Source: Pyrenophora tritici-repentis
Taxonomy: Eukaryota > Ascomycota > Dothideomycetes > Pleosporales > Pleosporaceae
NCBI RefSeq assembly: GCF_003171515.1
Contig: NC_089399.1
Span: 434,001-498,000 of the forward strand
Length of the DNA stretch: 64,000 nt
Direction: 5' to 3'
Below are positions 44,079 through 56,702 of this stretch, one piece after another. A program made the position numbers and the translations under genes. The number at the start of each line of letters is the position of its first letter. Position 1 is the first letter of the stretch. The notes under the pieces were generated by a model. It was not told where the DNA came from, searched no databases, and was given only the letters and a program-made list of their open reading frames with translations.

Positions 44079-45305
44079 TCATTCCTCTGCTTGCTGTTGG
44101 CCTTCGTTCTGCTCAACGCCATCGTCTCGTCCATCTCCATCTGCCAAATCCTCGTTATTCTGATCATTGTCATCTTTTCCTTTTCCCTTTCCTTTCCCTT
44201 TTTCTTGTTCCTTCAGTTGCTTGGCGAGCTTCAGGCGCGTAGAACGCTTCGAGTTTCCCGTGTTGTTGGATTCCTTGGAAGCAAGTCTCGCTTCTGGGTT
44301 GTCGCAGAGAAGCGCAAGGGGCACTCCACCGTGAATCGCGTCGTCAACAATCGCCTTGCAGTACGAGAGGCAGTAACATATGCGAGAAAGGCGCCTTTCG
44401 ACGGAGTGCTCACTCACGTCCACCAGCTTGCCGCGTACGACCTTCTTGTGGTAGACTCTGGGACGACTGAAGCCTCGCTCGTGAACTGCCAAGGCGCTGT
44501 CGAACACGTGGTGTGCGACTGCCTCCAAGTCCAGAGGTTCAAAGCCGGCGGCTTGATCGAACCGCTGTCTGTTGATGGAATTGTCCTTGTCGCATATGTT
44601 GGAGCGGTCGATCATGGCCTCGTATATGCGTCGCACCCAGTACTGACCTGCAAGTAATCCATGTTAGTTTGTGGGTAGATAACGACGAAATTGTGAGTAC
44701 TTACGTCCATAACGCTTCACACGCTCGAGATCTGGCGCAAGCTTGGGTGGTAGACGCGATCGCTGCCGATAGGCCCTGGCCTCTTCACGGGTTTGGAAAT
44801 GCCCCGTGTATGCTGGGTACAGTGGCAGGGGAGCATTTTGCCGTGGTGGGTTGACGTCGCTGGGCCAGATGCGCGGTATGTAGCTGCTCTCATCGACAGG
44901 CTCGTCGACAGGCTCAGGGCTGACAGGCTCAGTGTTGACAGGCTCAGTGCCGGAGGGAACGATGCGTCGAAATCCGTAACGAAGCATGATGTTGTGGTAG
45001 GTGCTGTCCAGCTGGGCTTCCGTCATGTTCGCCACATCGCTTGGGGCTGGCAATTCCACTTCTTCTTCTTGGAGGCGCGATATAGCTTTTGCGAGTTCAT
45101 GCATAAACTCATCATCGATGCTTGGTTGTTGGGCCTCGTTGTCATGGGTTGTGTTCTGATCGACAACATCCTCCCGATACTCGACGTTGTTCTCAGCACT
45201 GCCATGTTCGGTAGCTGCACCAAGAGAAGCCGTGGAACCGTCCTGTACAGCACTAAGCCCCAGTTGAGCTGGCGAGGAGTGGTGTACGTCCGGAGAGGAA
45301 GACAT
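44079..45305 (-). CDS. Hypothetical protein, apparently lineage-restricted
   Basis: Exons 45305-44705 and 44647-44079 give 389 residues. I recognise no domain. The N-terminal 60 residues are Ser/Ala/Asn-rich. A short helix AISRLQEEEVELPA is followed by repeats built on EPV (TEPVNTEPVSPEPVDEPVD). The central part has charged and aromatic residues (GRQYWVRRIYEAMIDRSNICDKDNSINRQR, split over motifs), then EAVAHHVFDSALAVHERGF. The C-terminus is extremely Lys/Gly-rich (GKGKGKGKDD) and ends acidic. An in-frame upstream extension to 45389 starts without ATG. Similar paralogous proteins are common in Pleosporales, but no function is known to me. Confidence 0.6.
44898..44955 (-). repeat. Short degenerate tandem repeat encoding EPV units
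   Basis: A GACAGGCTC core recurs four times at 12-15 bp spacing and encodes the EPV-rich segment of the hypothetical protein. Confidence 0.7.
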
Positions 45306-46221
45306 GCTGGGTATTGAAATTGGGCAGTATCTGGTACCAGACCGATGGATAGCCGAAGAAAGAGTGTATAGATTCAAGTGTAATGACATCCAGCGTCTGT
45401 AAAGAAGGGATATCTGCGAAGAAGAAGATGTTGGAAAAGAAGATCGTGTCGGAAACAGAAGAAGAAGAGATGGGAGACTACAAACTGGGGATATATACAG
45501 TCGACACTAACCTTGCTACTCCGCTCAATTGTCGTGACCGCAAACAATAGCGACACGATTCTACAAAGGTACTAGTACAGGTTCTTGTGTCGCGCGTATC
45601 ATTGTATAAGCTGGTGCAAGTGGAGGAGAAGATCCGTTCTATTGTGTCCCATTCGGGTGTCGTGCGCCAAGAGTTCGCGATGCACTCATTTCGTATTGTC
45701 GAGCTACCCTCACTTTCACTCGCGTCCCACACAAGCCAAAAGGTCTGCACGAATGAACAGTAGGCTCAGACCCTGCTTCCCTAACCGAATAATCAAAAAT
45801 TAAGCTTTGGTTCCCAAACGAAGCAGCGACGCCAGACAGGAATTTATGCGCCCAAAGGGACGCGTGTTTACAAAAAAGACTCTCATAATGTACATTATTT
45901 GCTCGTACAAGCCTACAGTCGTTCTGGCGGACTCACAACGTCGTCGCCCCATTAACCTCATAAAGTGACATGCTAAACAATGACAAGTCGTTGAGAAGTG
46001 TGAGGGGTGCCACCTAATTGCCAAACTGCTAGACCAAGAAAGGTCGAAAACCCACAATTACAGATACCTTGAGTAAGATAAAAAAATGGTATAAAACGAA
46101 AAAATCCATCAAATCATGATGGGAAAAGGAAAGTAAACACTATAGCTCCTCAGACGTCAATGAGACGCTGATGGATTTTGAAGCCACGGAGGGGCTGTGT
46201 GAAAGATTGGTCAAGGAAGGC
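45306..46221. other. Intergenic region, hypothetical gene promoter and teaA 3' end
   Basis: 916 bp. A/T-rich around 46070-46120. Short frames on both strands are not supported. No repeat or RNA gene seen. Confidence 0.4.
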
Positions 46222-49200
46222 CTAAGTAGAGGCCCCGTGAGCATGGGCAAAAGATGGCGAAGTGGCGGCAGGCTGGGTAGGCTTGGAGTCATGAAGGCCG
46301 GCTTGACTCTGAGCGTGATCTTCCAGGTCTACCCTGCTCCTCCACTGCGCAAGGGATTCATTAAGATCAGTCTTGTCACTACCAGGCCCACGCTCGAACT
46401 CGAAGCGGTCACTCAAACGATAAGCTTTGTTTGTAGTTTCCCAGTGGCTTCTTAGGGCATCCAGTTCAGACGCAAGGTTGTCGAGAGCCACCGAATTGCG
46501 TGTAGCGGCAGACGCTGGGCGATTGGTGGCTTCAGGAGTGCTGGAGCCATCATTGCGACTATACAAGGACTCGGCTGACGCAACGCTATCATGTCCATAG
46601 TGGTGATGTACGTGCTCGGAATGGGCGGCGTCGGCCGGGATCGTTGACTGGCGGCGATAGTTATCAACAGACGATTCAAACTGATCAAGGAACATCTGAA
46701 CCCGACCCTCAGCTTCGCGGGCACGCTCCTCCATTTGCGAGTACTGACGACGGAGTAACTCAAGGTCGGTTTGGAACTGGGCTGCCAATTCCTCGGCTTT
46801 TTTCGTGGCAGCCGCCGCGGTCTCAGCATCTGACTTGGCAGAGGCTAGGTCAGATTGCAGCTTAGCCAGCTGAGTCTCAAAGCGTTTGACGGTAGCCTCC
46901 ATATTGTCATGCGCTTTTGACAGTTCTGAACGGAGTGCAGTACGTTCTGCGTCCCACGCAGCGGTGTCTGCCTCTGTCGTTTTGTTACGCTCATTAAGCT
47001 TCATTTGTGCGAGCTCTTCCTCGAGTCTGAGATTTGTACTCTTGTAACGGTCGAGCTCCTGCTTCATCTTCGTAAGCATCTTCTCTGTGCCTCTGAGGTA
47101 CTTGACAGCAGCTTGGTGGTCGTTATGCAACGCTTGTAACTTCTCTTCCCACTCTTTGCTGACCTCATGCTCACGCTCTTCGAACATATTACGCAACTCT
47201 TCGTGTGCCTTGGTCATGGAATCGACCTGTTGTTCTAGTTCGCGAACCCGGTTGAACTCAGGTGTGCCAAACCTAGAATTAGGGCTGTCCAAGACCCTGG
47301 AACGTCGAGCATCGACTGGATTCACTCCTCTCTCTTCAAGAAGGTTACGGAGTGTCTTGAGCTGAACTTCGAAAGCATTACTTTCGAGGCGTAGACGCTC
47401 GTTCTGCTGACGAAGGTCGATTCGTTCGGCCTCAATAAGCTGTACATCCCGCATAGCCTGTTGGAGTTGTTTACGGATGGTAAGGCCTTCGCGGCTGGAC
47501 TGTTCTTGGTAAGCTTCGAGGCCCGCAATCCGTTCTTCCGCTCGTCGAAGCTTCTCTGAAGCTTGGTCTGCGGCGGCCTGGTTTTTGCGGGCCATGATTG
47601 TTGCAGCTTCGATTTGCTGTTTCAGTACCAGAATCCGCTCGTCACTATTGGCCACATCTCCTTCAGATCGTTCCGCAATAGTCTTGAGACCTGAGAACAC
47701 AGTTGCTTTGTGAAGGCGCGCTTCTTCCGCATGACTTTCTGCTAGTTCTTCTGCATCTCGAAGTTTTTGTGAAGTTGTTTCCAGTTCCGTTACCCGTGCT
47801 TCGTACTCGCTCCGGAGTTGACTGAGCTTCTGGCGAAGACTATCGTTTTGCTCCCGCTCATCATGAAACCTCTTTTCGAGCAATGCCGACTTCTCCGTGG
47901 ATGCGAAGACAGCGTCACGCAAGGACTGAATGATGCCAGCCTGCGCTTTAGATTCTTCAGAGACCTTGGCAAACTTGACACTCAATTCCTGTTTGTCGAT
48001 GGCAAGGAGCTTTGACGAAGATTCTGCCTCGGTGGCACTGGTAGAGACTTCTCTTGCAACACGTTCAGCTTCATGAAGCTCGGCACGCAGACTCTCGGAT
48101 TCAGCAGTAGCCTTCTGCCGAGTCGTATCCAGCTCTTGTACACGCTTCTGAGCGGCGTCTATAATCTCTTCCGCTAACTGCTTAGCTTTCCTCTCGGCAT
48201 CAATTTGGCGCGTTAGATGTTCAACTTTGGTAGCGAGTTCGGCTTGTGCCGCCAGAGACATAGCTAGTCGGCGGTTAGTGTCTTGGAGACGATCGGCGTC
48301 TGGTGTATCCGCATTCCGTGCCCCATCGGGTTGTGGAGTACCACTGTGGCTACCACCTCCATGGGCCGCCAATTTCGTCTTTGCGTATATGGCTTCGCTA
48401 ACAGCTGCATCTCGCTGCCTTTCAACTTCAGCAATCCGCTTCGCAGCGTCCTCGCCTTGGGTCTTGATTGATGTCTGGACGCGTTCGAGTTCGGTCTTCA
48501 TCTTCAAAAGTGCTTCCAGTAGTGGTTTGTCTTCATCACGGAATGCGTCCGCTGATCGCTCGTCGAATACCGGGCTGGTAGAAGTCCCTGAGCTGTAGCC
48601 CGCTCTACGGGCAAGAGCAAGCTCTGAGGCGTACCAAGCATTGCGATTCTTCACGTGTTCAAGTTCTCGTACTAGATCAGCGCTCCGTTGATCAGTCGTA
48701 GGCGATATGTTTTTGGCGCCGTTGGTGGGCAGTTGTTCAGCCAGGCCCCGTTGCTGCTGAGTCTCCAGGGACCGCCGCGTTGCTTGCTCCACACTCTCTT
48801 GAGAAGCTTGCTGACGATGGGTCTTTGGTGCATGCCGCGAACCGACGCTGCTCGATCGTGAAGTATCCATGGACTCCTTATGAGGCCGCGGACTTATGGC
48901 ATCAGAAGTCTTTCGCTGAATGTCGCTTGTAAGCGGGCTTTCGCGGGCCATGGGCGACATGTTCTCTCGGTCGGCCGTAGATGTAGCTCCAGTGTCGAGA
49001 GGAGGACCATAGCTACGATCATTCTTAGTGGGAGTCTTGCTCCTGGACCTCGCGCCGCCTTGATGGCTAGGCCCCATTTCTCGTGGTTGTGGTGGTTGCT
49101 GATTTGGTGGAGGACCTGGAGGTGGCTGACCAGCTGCACGAGGTAGCCGTGATCCCGCAGGAAGTATACCATTTCCCGTGCTATCTGCGACTTTGGTAAG

Positions 49201-50770
49201 ATTGGCGTTGGCCGCTGAGCTCTCTCGTATTGGAGGTGATACTGCTTTTATAGGAGCGGGGCCGGTCTTTTCACCACCGCTCATCTTCCGCTGGGTGTTC
49301 TGGGCCTGTTGTGGAGGAGCGCTCTCATTGGGAGGATACCTGATCTTGGAGGTGTCTAGAATATAGCTAAGACTGAGCTCATTTCTGTCACTAATAGAAG
49401 AGCTGGGTTCGCCTGCCAGAACGACAATGTGCTTTCCGAACGATGTCATGCTATGACCTGATCGAGCTGAAGGGGAATGACCCATGTTTTGGAACATATA
49501 CCAGCGGCGAGAGGAGATGCGGAAGGCTGCCAGATCACCCAAATCGACTCCTTCTTGGGTGCGTCCACCAAAGATGTACATGGTGTCGTTCACGAGAGCA
49601 GCTGAATGACCCTCGCGAGCCACGGGAATATAGCCAATGCAGTCGAGTTCAGTCCATGAGTTGGAGCGCGGCTCATATGTCCAGACATCATTGAACCAGG
49701 TAAGACCGTCTGTGCCACCGAAGAGATAGAGCTTGTCGTTCCAGGTTACAACTGAATGGTTTGTACGAGCTGGTGGTGACTTGCCCTGGGGAGAAATCTG
49801 TTCCTTTGTGTTTGGTAGTAAAACTTCCCAACGACTTGCGGAGGACTGCAATGAATTCAGATCAAAAGCCACCAGGTCGTTGAAGAAGAAGCCTTCCACT
49901 TGTCCACCGAAAATGTATATTTTGGAGCCTAGGATGTTCAGAGTATGTCCGTAACGACCGGTAGGACGTGGCCCCTGGGGTAGTGCGCGTGACCAGTGTT
50001 TAGTTGCTGTAGTCTGTTAGATGGGAACAAATATGTTTCTAGGGCTTACAAACAGGTATTCAGCAGATATAGCGTATCGTCTAGGTCATCATTGTCAGCC
50101 AACTTTGTGTCACCTCCGAAGACGATGAATGCGTTGCCGACCAGCAGACTGGCATGTCCCACACGAGGGCCGGGTCCGTCTCCAGTGGTAGAAATAGGGT
50201 AGCAGGCCATGCTGCCGTTGCCCATTTCTGTCAGCCACAAATCACCTTTGACTGCCGAACCCCCCACCAGTCCACCCATAAGGTAGATGGTGCCGTCTTT
50301 CGAGGCTGTTGCGTTGATAGCAGCGCCATATCGAGGGAAGGGATTGCCGGCGGTGAAGTTGAGGCGGCGCGAGGACCAAGGGTAGGGCGATTCGGGGGAG
50401 TTTGCGGCAAATCTGGGGTTGGCATTCTAAGACAGTCAGCACACAAGGAGGATAGGAAGTAGGGAGGAGCACATACTTGGCCGTTCGGGTCCATCTTTTC
50501 ACGAGCTTTTGGCTCTGGAGTAGGGGCGTTCTGCAGGGAGCTCAAAGAGTTGTTAACGCTGCCCCCCGGAGTCGAGTTCTGGGTCTGGCTGCCTCCACGG
50601 GGTCTTTCCACTACATCGCGGGGGGGAGGACCGCTGGCAGCGATGTTAGCACTTATGCCATTGGCAGTCGGGGGCGGTTGTCCTGGGCCATGCGACGAGG
50701 TAATCTCCCTGGTGGCCGGCGGGAGCGCGTTGGCCTGCTGCTTGTTCTTCTTTCCGAATAGAAAGGACAT
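46222..50770 (-). CDS. teaA: TeaA/Tea1-type kelch cell-end marker
   Basis: Exons 50770-50477, 50426-50054 and 50006-46222 give 1483 residues. The N-terminal ~110 residues are low-complexity. A kelch propeller at about residues 110-470 contains repeats such as YGHTLNILGSKIYIFGGQV, NHSVVTWNDKLYLFGGTDGL and GHSAALVNDTMYIFGGRTQ. A Ser/Pro-rich linker is followed by about 800 residues of coiled coil up to the end. This is the layout of fission-yeast Tea1 and Aspergillus TeaA (KelA), which ride microtubule plus ends to the hyphal tip and mark the site of polar growth with TeaR/Mod5 and formins. The donor T|GTTTGT of the second intron was chosen because it keeps the conserved YLLNTSTKHWSRALP block. 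Divergent from KOG1. Confidence 0.92.
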
Positions 50771-51873
50771 GGCGGCGACGTTGCAGCGCGGGCGTTGTTG
50801 CAATGGCAGCCGGAGGCTATCGCGCACGCATTCGGCTTGCAACAAAGGACCAGGTGCTAGTGCAAGTGGCGATAGCTGGGGATACGAGCGCGACCAGGCG
50901 GTCGAGGGCTTGGACTTGAGCGGCTGGTGAGCGCGAGATTCTTAGACAAGACACTGGGCAGGGCGCGCGCGCATGTCGTACAGCCGGGGCGGAATCGAAT
51001 AGCTTGACGTGATATTGGTAGTAGGGGTCGAGTGCAGCGAGTGCAGCAGGTGCAGCAGGTTAGGATAGAAGGTTCGTCGTGGGTTTTGGCAATGTACGCG
51101 GCTTGGAAGCGGGTGATTGCAAGGAGATGCTGGGGACGACGCGAGTCGGTTGCAAGACAAGCGCGGAACAGTCGGTGCGAAAGGGCGCAGCAGCTCGCAG
51201 GGCCATGACCAGCAAACCAAACGCAGTCGGGAAAGGCGACAACGGTCAATGCTAGGTACAGGATGGCGCCGCCTCCCTGCTCACACGCCTTGTTCACACT
51301 GTGCCGCCGCCCCTAAGAAGCCCCGGGAGGATCAGCGGACGGGCGACGAGGCTACGAGGCGCCTTGGGCTGCCATTGGCTGCAGAGCCGGAGCATGCAGC
51401 CCAAGTATACCTACATACCAGCAAAAGTTGTTGTGTATGAAATGGGTGTGTTTACCGTTGGCAAGGTGGCATCGCTGCGTGAAGCCAATGCGACAGTGTG
51501 CAGGCCACAGCGTACTGTACCATTGCCGTCACTGCCGTCTGCCGTCCTACCGTACTGCTGTACAGCGGCTATTTGTGACCTACTACGACAGGTGGATCAT
51601 GTCTGTCGGCTTGTCGACGTCGTCTCTCACCGCGGTGCTCCTTGTGGCCTAGCGCCGCGACAACTGCAACTCACATGGATTGATTCATTCCACCACCCAT
51701 CGACATAAACGCAGCTCGCCCTCCAGCCTGCAGCGCCTGTCTTACGTGGCTCATACAGTCTTTGGCCCTCTGTAACACATCCGCCAGTCGCGCCTGCCCC
51801 CCGACCCGTACGCGCTTTCCACACGCGCCTCCGCTATGGGCGCCGCAAACATCGTCACTGCTCGCCGAAGCTC
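50771..51873. promoter_or_regulatory. Divergent teaA/KOG1 upstream region
   Basis: 1.1 kb between two divergent genes. Frames of up to 146 codons occur because the sequence is GC-rich, but they show no family features. Three 9-bp GTGCAGC-type units lie in a row at 51031-51057. Confidence 0.45.
51031..51057. repeat. Three tandem 9-bp units
   Basis: Near-identical units (AGTGCAGCG, AGTGCAGCA, GGTGCAGCA) in the teaA upstream region. Confidence 0.8.
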
Positions 51874-54800
51874 ATGATGCGAACTGCCAGCCAACTGCCC
51901 CTCGTCAGTGGCCACACGCACCCGAACCCGCTTGCCTCGCACGCCCCCGCACCCCTCGCCATGAACGGCTCTGCGCCTCCTCCTGCGCCTGCAGAAGTTG
52001 CTGTCTCAACGCGCCCCGGCACCGCTGCTGCAGCTGCCAATGCCTTGTCTGCTTCAGACATGGACCATAACGCCCCGCCTGCCCGTCCAGCCTCGACTGG
52101 CCAACCCTCTGTCCGGCCAGGCTTTGGACGGGCCAAGAGTGACTTTGGACCTCGCCATGCTGTCGGTCCCCCAGAGAGCACCGCCGACGAGGGCAGCGTC
52201 GATGGCCATTTCAAGATTCGCCATGGGTGGGATGACCAGCTGAACTCGGAAGAGTACAGCAACCTGCTCACCTCAAACTTCTTCATGTACTACACCGACA
52301 AGAAGCATGAGTCTGGCGGTCACCCCAAGCACGAGGACACAGCTTTTCCTGTCCAAGAATGGCGAATGCGCGACCGCCTCAAAACTGTCTCGGCCGTCCT
52401 TGCCCTCTGCCTCAACATAGGTGTTGATCCGCCCGACGTCATCAAGACGAATCCATGTGCCAAGGAGGAGTGCTGGATAGACCCGACCGTCACCTCCCAG
52501 ACGCCAGGTCACACACCCATGAACCAAATTGGAAAGGCCCTACAGACGCAGTACGAGCAGCTGAGCATGCGCACGCGCTACAAGCTTCTTCTCGATCCTA
52601 CTACGGAAGAGACGAGGAAATACACGTCGACCCTTAGGCGCAATGCCCGCAACGAGCGAGTCTTGTTCCACTACAACGGCCACGGCGTTCCGAAACCCAC
52701 ATCCTCGGGCGAAATCTGGGTCTTCAACCGAAACTACACTCAGTACATACCCTTGTCGCTTTACGACTTGCAGTCTTGGATCGGGGCGCCGAGTCTGTTT
52801 GTCTACGACTGCTCCGACGCCGGCCTTATTATCACAAACTTCAATCGGTTTGCCGAGAAGCACCAGACGGAGTTTGAGGAAGCTCGGCGGCGGGATCCCA
52901 GTGTTGAGCACGTTGACTTCAGTGATTGCATCCATTTGGCAGCGTGCAGGGATAAGGAATCCCTTCCTACCAACCCGGAACTGCCTGCTGACATCTTCAC
53001 CTCTTGCTTGACTGACCCCATCACCATGGCCGTGCGCTTCTTCATCTTACAGAACCCACTCCCAACAAAGGTCAGCTTACGAGATGCCCACAATATCCCA
53101 GGCAAGGTCTCTGAACGTAGAACGCCCATTGGCGAACTGAACTGGATCTTTACAGCCATCACCGACACCATTGCTTGGAACTCTCTTTCCAAACCCCTCT
53201 TCAAGAAGCTGTTCCGTCAGGACTTGATGGTTGCTGCCCTGTTCCGCAACTATCTTCTCGCCCAACGTGTCATGCGTGCATACCACTGCCATCCTGTCTC
53301 GCATCCTGAAATCCCACAGACTCATGACCATCCATTATGGCGCAGTTGGGATCTTGCCGTTGAGCTGATTCTGGCTCAGCTACCAGATCTCCAAGCAGAG
53401 GCTCGTGGCGAAAAGGAATATGTCTACAAGCATTCTGATTTCTTCGCCGAGCAGTTGACCGCTTTCGAGGTGTACCTCACCCAAGGCGCAGTCGAGCAGA
53501 AGGTCCCCGAACAACTCCCTATAGTGCTTCAAGTGCTGCTTAGTCAGGTGCACCGACTCCGCGCACTAATTTTACTATCAAGTTTCTTGGACCACGGCCC
53601 TTGGGCTGTGAATCTTGCACTGAGCATTGGCATCTTTCCATACGTGCTGAAACTACTACAATCCCAAGCAAACGAGCTCAAGCCAGTCATGGTATTCATC
53701 TGGGCTCGAATTCTTGCAGTTGATCAATCCTGCCAAGCCGACCTTCTCAAAGACAACGGTTACCAATACTTCATCAACATATTCAACCCGAACTCTGGTA
53801 AATCATGCCGTCCTTGTTCAATTATCTTTAGCTAAATCTGAGTAGGCATACCGATTCAGAACGCCAGCGAACATCGCGCCATGTGCGCCTTCATCGTCTC
53901 GATATTTTGTAAAGACTACAATCAAGGCCAGCGTGCCTCACTAAGCGTCGAGCTCGTAGAGAGCTGCCTAGATCATGTCAAAGACGTGCAAAACCCATTG
54001 CTGAGGCAATGGTCGTGCCTTTGCCTAAGCAAGCTCTGGGTCAACTACGAAGAAGCCAAATGGGTAGGAATACGATGCATGGCACATGAACGACTGTGCG
54101 AGCTTGTTGTAGATCCTGTTGCAGAAGTCAGAGCGGCAATGCTACATGCCTTGGCAGCTTTCCTCGGTATACGCGACGTTACTCCTCAAGTAGCTAACAT
54201 TGAGGAGTCCATTGCATCAATGATCCTCATCATGACCATGGACGGAAACAGCATGGTGCGCAAAGAGCTCCTCATCTTCTTTTCCACATTCGTTGCCCGC
54301 TACAAGACACGCTTCATTGTCGCAGCTTTCGAGCAACTTTCCGAGGAACACAGTGACATAAAACCAAGGCAACCCGAGGACAAGAGCGGCGACGGGCTCT
54401 ACATGAAGACGCGTACCGGGGCATCGGGCAGTATCTCCGAGTCGTCATCCTGTTCGCAAAACACAATTTACGCGGCAATATGGAAAGAGCTGCTGGTCAT
54501 GTCAGTAGACCCACATCCTGAGATTGCGAAAGACGCTGGGATCGTCGTGGATTATATTTTAATCTCGCTCATGGAATCCTCGCTCGCCAAGTTCGCACAG
54601 CCGCACCTTGATGAAGCTCTCCAGCATGTTCCAACCCCTCGGCCAATGCGGCGCGTTCAAGAAGAAGGCTCTGTTCCGCAAAAGGCTTCTAATCCTCCAA
54701 CACCGACAAAGGATTCTACCTATCTCTCCCTTTTCGGTGGTATTAGAAAATCCACAAGCGTTGGTGCTTCGCTAAAAAGTCTCTGGGCAGGTCAGGATCC

Positions 54801-56292
54801 ATCTGCCTCTCGGCAGAAGCCTGGCAAGACTGCCGGCGAAGACTCTCATGTGCCTGCTGTATCTCGCCCACAAACACCGGAAAGGTATCACGTCGAAGAA
54901 CAACCCATGTCACGAGGTTTCAAGAGCCGGAACCTGAGCGAGAAGCCGGAGATCCCTCTCAAGAGTACATTTTACGAGTGGTCGGTTGAGTACTTCCGCG
55001 AGCCTCAAATGAAGCCGACAGAGGCCGACGAGCCTGGAAGTACAGACTACAACGGCAGGCTCTGGCGGAGGAATCGCAATGACAGAATTATCGCCGAGAC
55101 CCAACCGTTGAAAGAAATTGCTGTTTCTAACCGCTGGGATGTACCACGAGGATACGTTGACAACCTCAGCCAGCCTGCAAAGATGTGTTTCCATCAGTTC
55201 GAAGACCATCTTGTCGTGACGGACACGCGGGACACGGTCAATATTTTTGATTATTCAAAATCGGTCAGCAGGATTAACTGCTTCTCCAATGGAAATCCTC
55301 CTGAATCAAAAATCACCGAGGTGCGATTCATCAACGAGGACGATCAAGCACTGTTGATGACCGGGTCATCAGACGGAGTGATCAAGATATTTCGCAACTA
55401 CGATCGCAAAGGCGAGACGGAGTTAGTCACAGGGTTCCGAGCTCTGACAGATCTTGTACCAAGTAACAAGAATGCTGGGCTAGTCTTTGACTGGCAGCAA
55501 GGCAGGGGCTTGATCCTCGTCGCTGGTGACGTCAAGGTCATTCGCGTGTGGAATGCTGGAACCGAAGTGTGCACGAATGTAAGTCGCGTTCCAATTCTTG
55601 TCTCACATATGGCTAACATTCGATAGGACCTTCCAGCGCGTTCGGGTTCTTGTATCACGTCTTTGACCTCTGATCAAGTAGAGGGCGATGTTTTCGTTGC
55701 TGGTTTCGGTGACGGGGCCATTCGAGTGTACGACCAACGTGAGAAGCCTGCCACTGCTATGGTCAAAGTCTGGAAGGAACACAAACAATGGATCACCAAC
55801 GTCCATCTACAGCGTGGCGGGCAGCGTGAGCTCGTGAGTGGCTGTCGTGGTGGCGAAGTTAAACTATGGGATATCCGCTGGGATCGAAGCGTGAAGACGA
55901 TACAGGCGACTTCCGATACTCTCAAGACGCTCAGTGTTCACGAACACGCTCCAGTGTTTGCCACGTAAGTGCCTCTAAAAAAACCCCAGCAATTTGTACC
56001 TGTACTAACGTCCATCAGTGGCACACAACGACATCGCGTCAAGATCTTCAACATTAACAACGGCCAACCTGTATCTCACTTTGAGCCATACTCAGGCTTT
56101 CTTCGCGATCGATCTGCTCCCATCTCTGTCACTGCTTTCCATCCTCACCGATTGATGATAGCCGCCGCAGCAGTGCATGACACCCACGTCAACATCTTCT
56201 CATGCCTAGAGCCCAAATACTCGGCTGTCAAAACCGTGAAGCTTTGGGACGGAAATGCGTCAACTTCCAGTCGGGCTTCGACACTTGGTTAA
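51874..56292 (+). CDS. KOG1: Raptor/KOG1, TORC1 scaffold subunit
   Basis: Exons 51874-53797, 53846-55578, 55627-55964 and 56019-56292 give 1422 residues. After a disordered Ala/Pro-rich start comes the conserved caspase-like RNC domain: WRMRDRLKTVSAVLALCLNIG, HYNGHGVP.PT and LFVYDCSDAG (the positions of the caspase His and Cys). HEAT/armadillo repeats follow (LLRQWSCLCLSKLW, EVRAAMLHALAAFLG, MVRKELLIFFSTFV). The C-terminus has about seven WD repeats ending near KTVKLWDG. Raptor presents substrates to TOR kinase in TORC1, which controls growth according to nutrients. The linker between HEAT and WD parts is Ser/Pro-rich. An alternative start at 51961 would drop 29 poorly conserved residues. Confidence 0.95.
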
Positions 56293-56702
56293 ATGATTTC
56301 ACTTACTGTTATGCTGGGGGTTGAATGAAAAGGAAACCGCAGAGATTGCTGCATTGTCCGTGTGCTTTGTGCTTTTTGTCAGATGTACAGGAGTGAATGA
56401 TGAAGCACAGCGGATTGTATTATTTCAGGGCACCACGGCGCATGGGCGGTGGGTGCCGCGGGCTCTTAAAATCCTCACGGTTGCCAATATACCCAACTAC
56501 AGTAATCAACAATTTTATTTAAAAAGTCGGCAATCTTAGAGTGAGAAGTTGGGCATGTATGGGTGGTGTATGTGAGCAATGGTTGTGACGCGGCGGGGGT
56601 AGCGGGGCTGTGATTCATCCATTGGACTTGCCCCACCATTGGAATTGTGAGTGCGCACAACTCAACACCACAACGAGATCGGGTCATTCTAACACAGCGA
56701 TA
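56293..56702. other. KOG1-DPS1 intergenic region
   Basis: 410 bp with the KOG1 3' UTR and the promoter of the aspartyl-tRNA synthetase gene. Nothing else seen. Confidence 0.4.

Noticed and set aside
50857..51297. Minus-strand frame of 146 codons upstream of teaA
   Set aside because: Cys/Thr/Arg-rich product of GC-rich leader DNA; no family features and no fit to teaA splicing.
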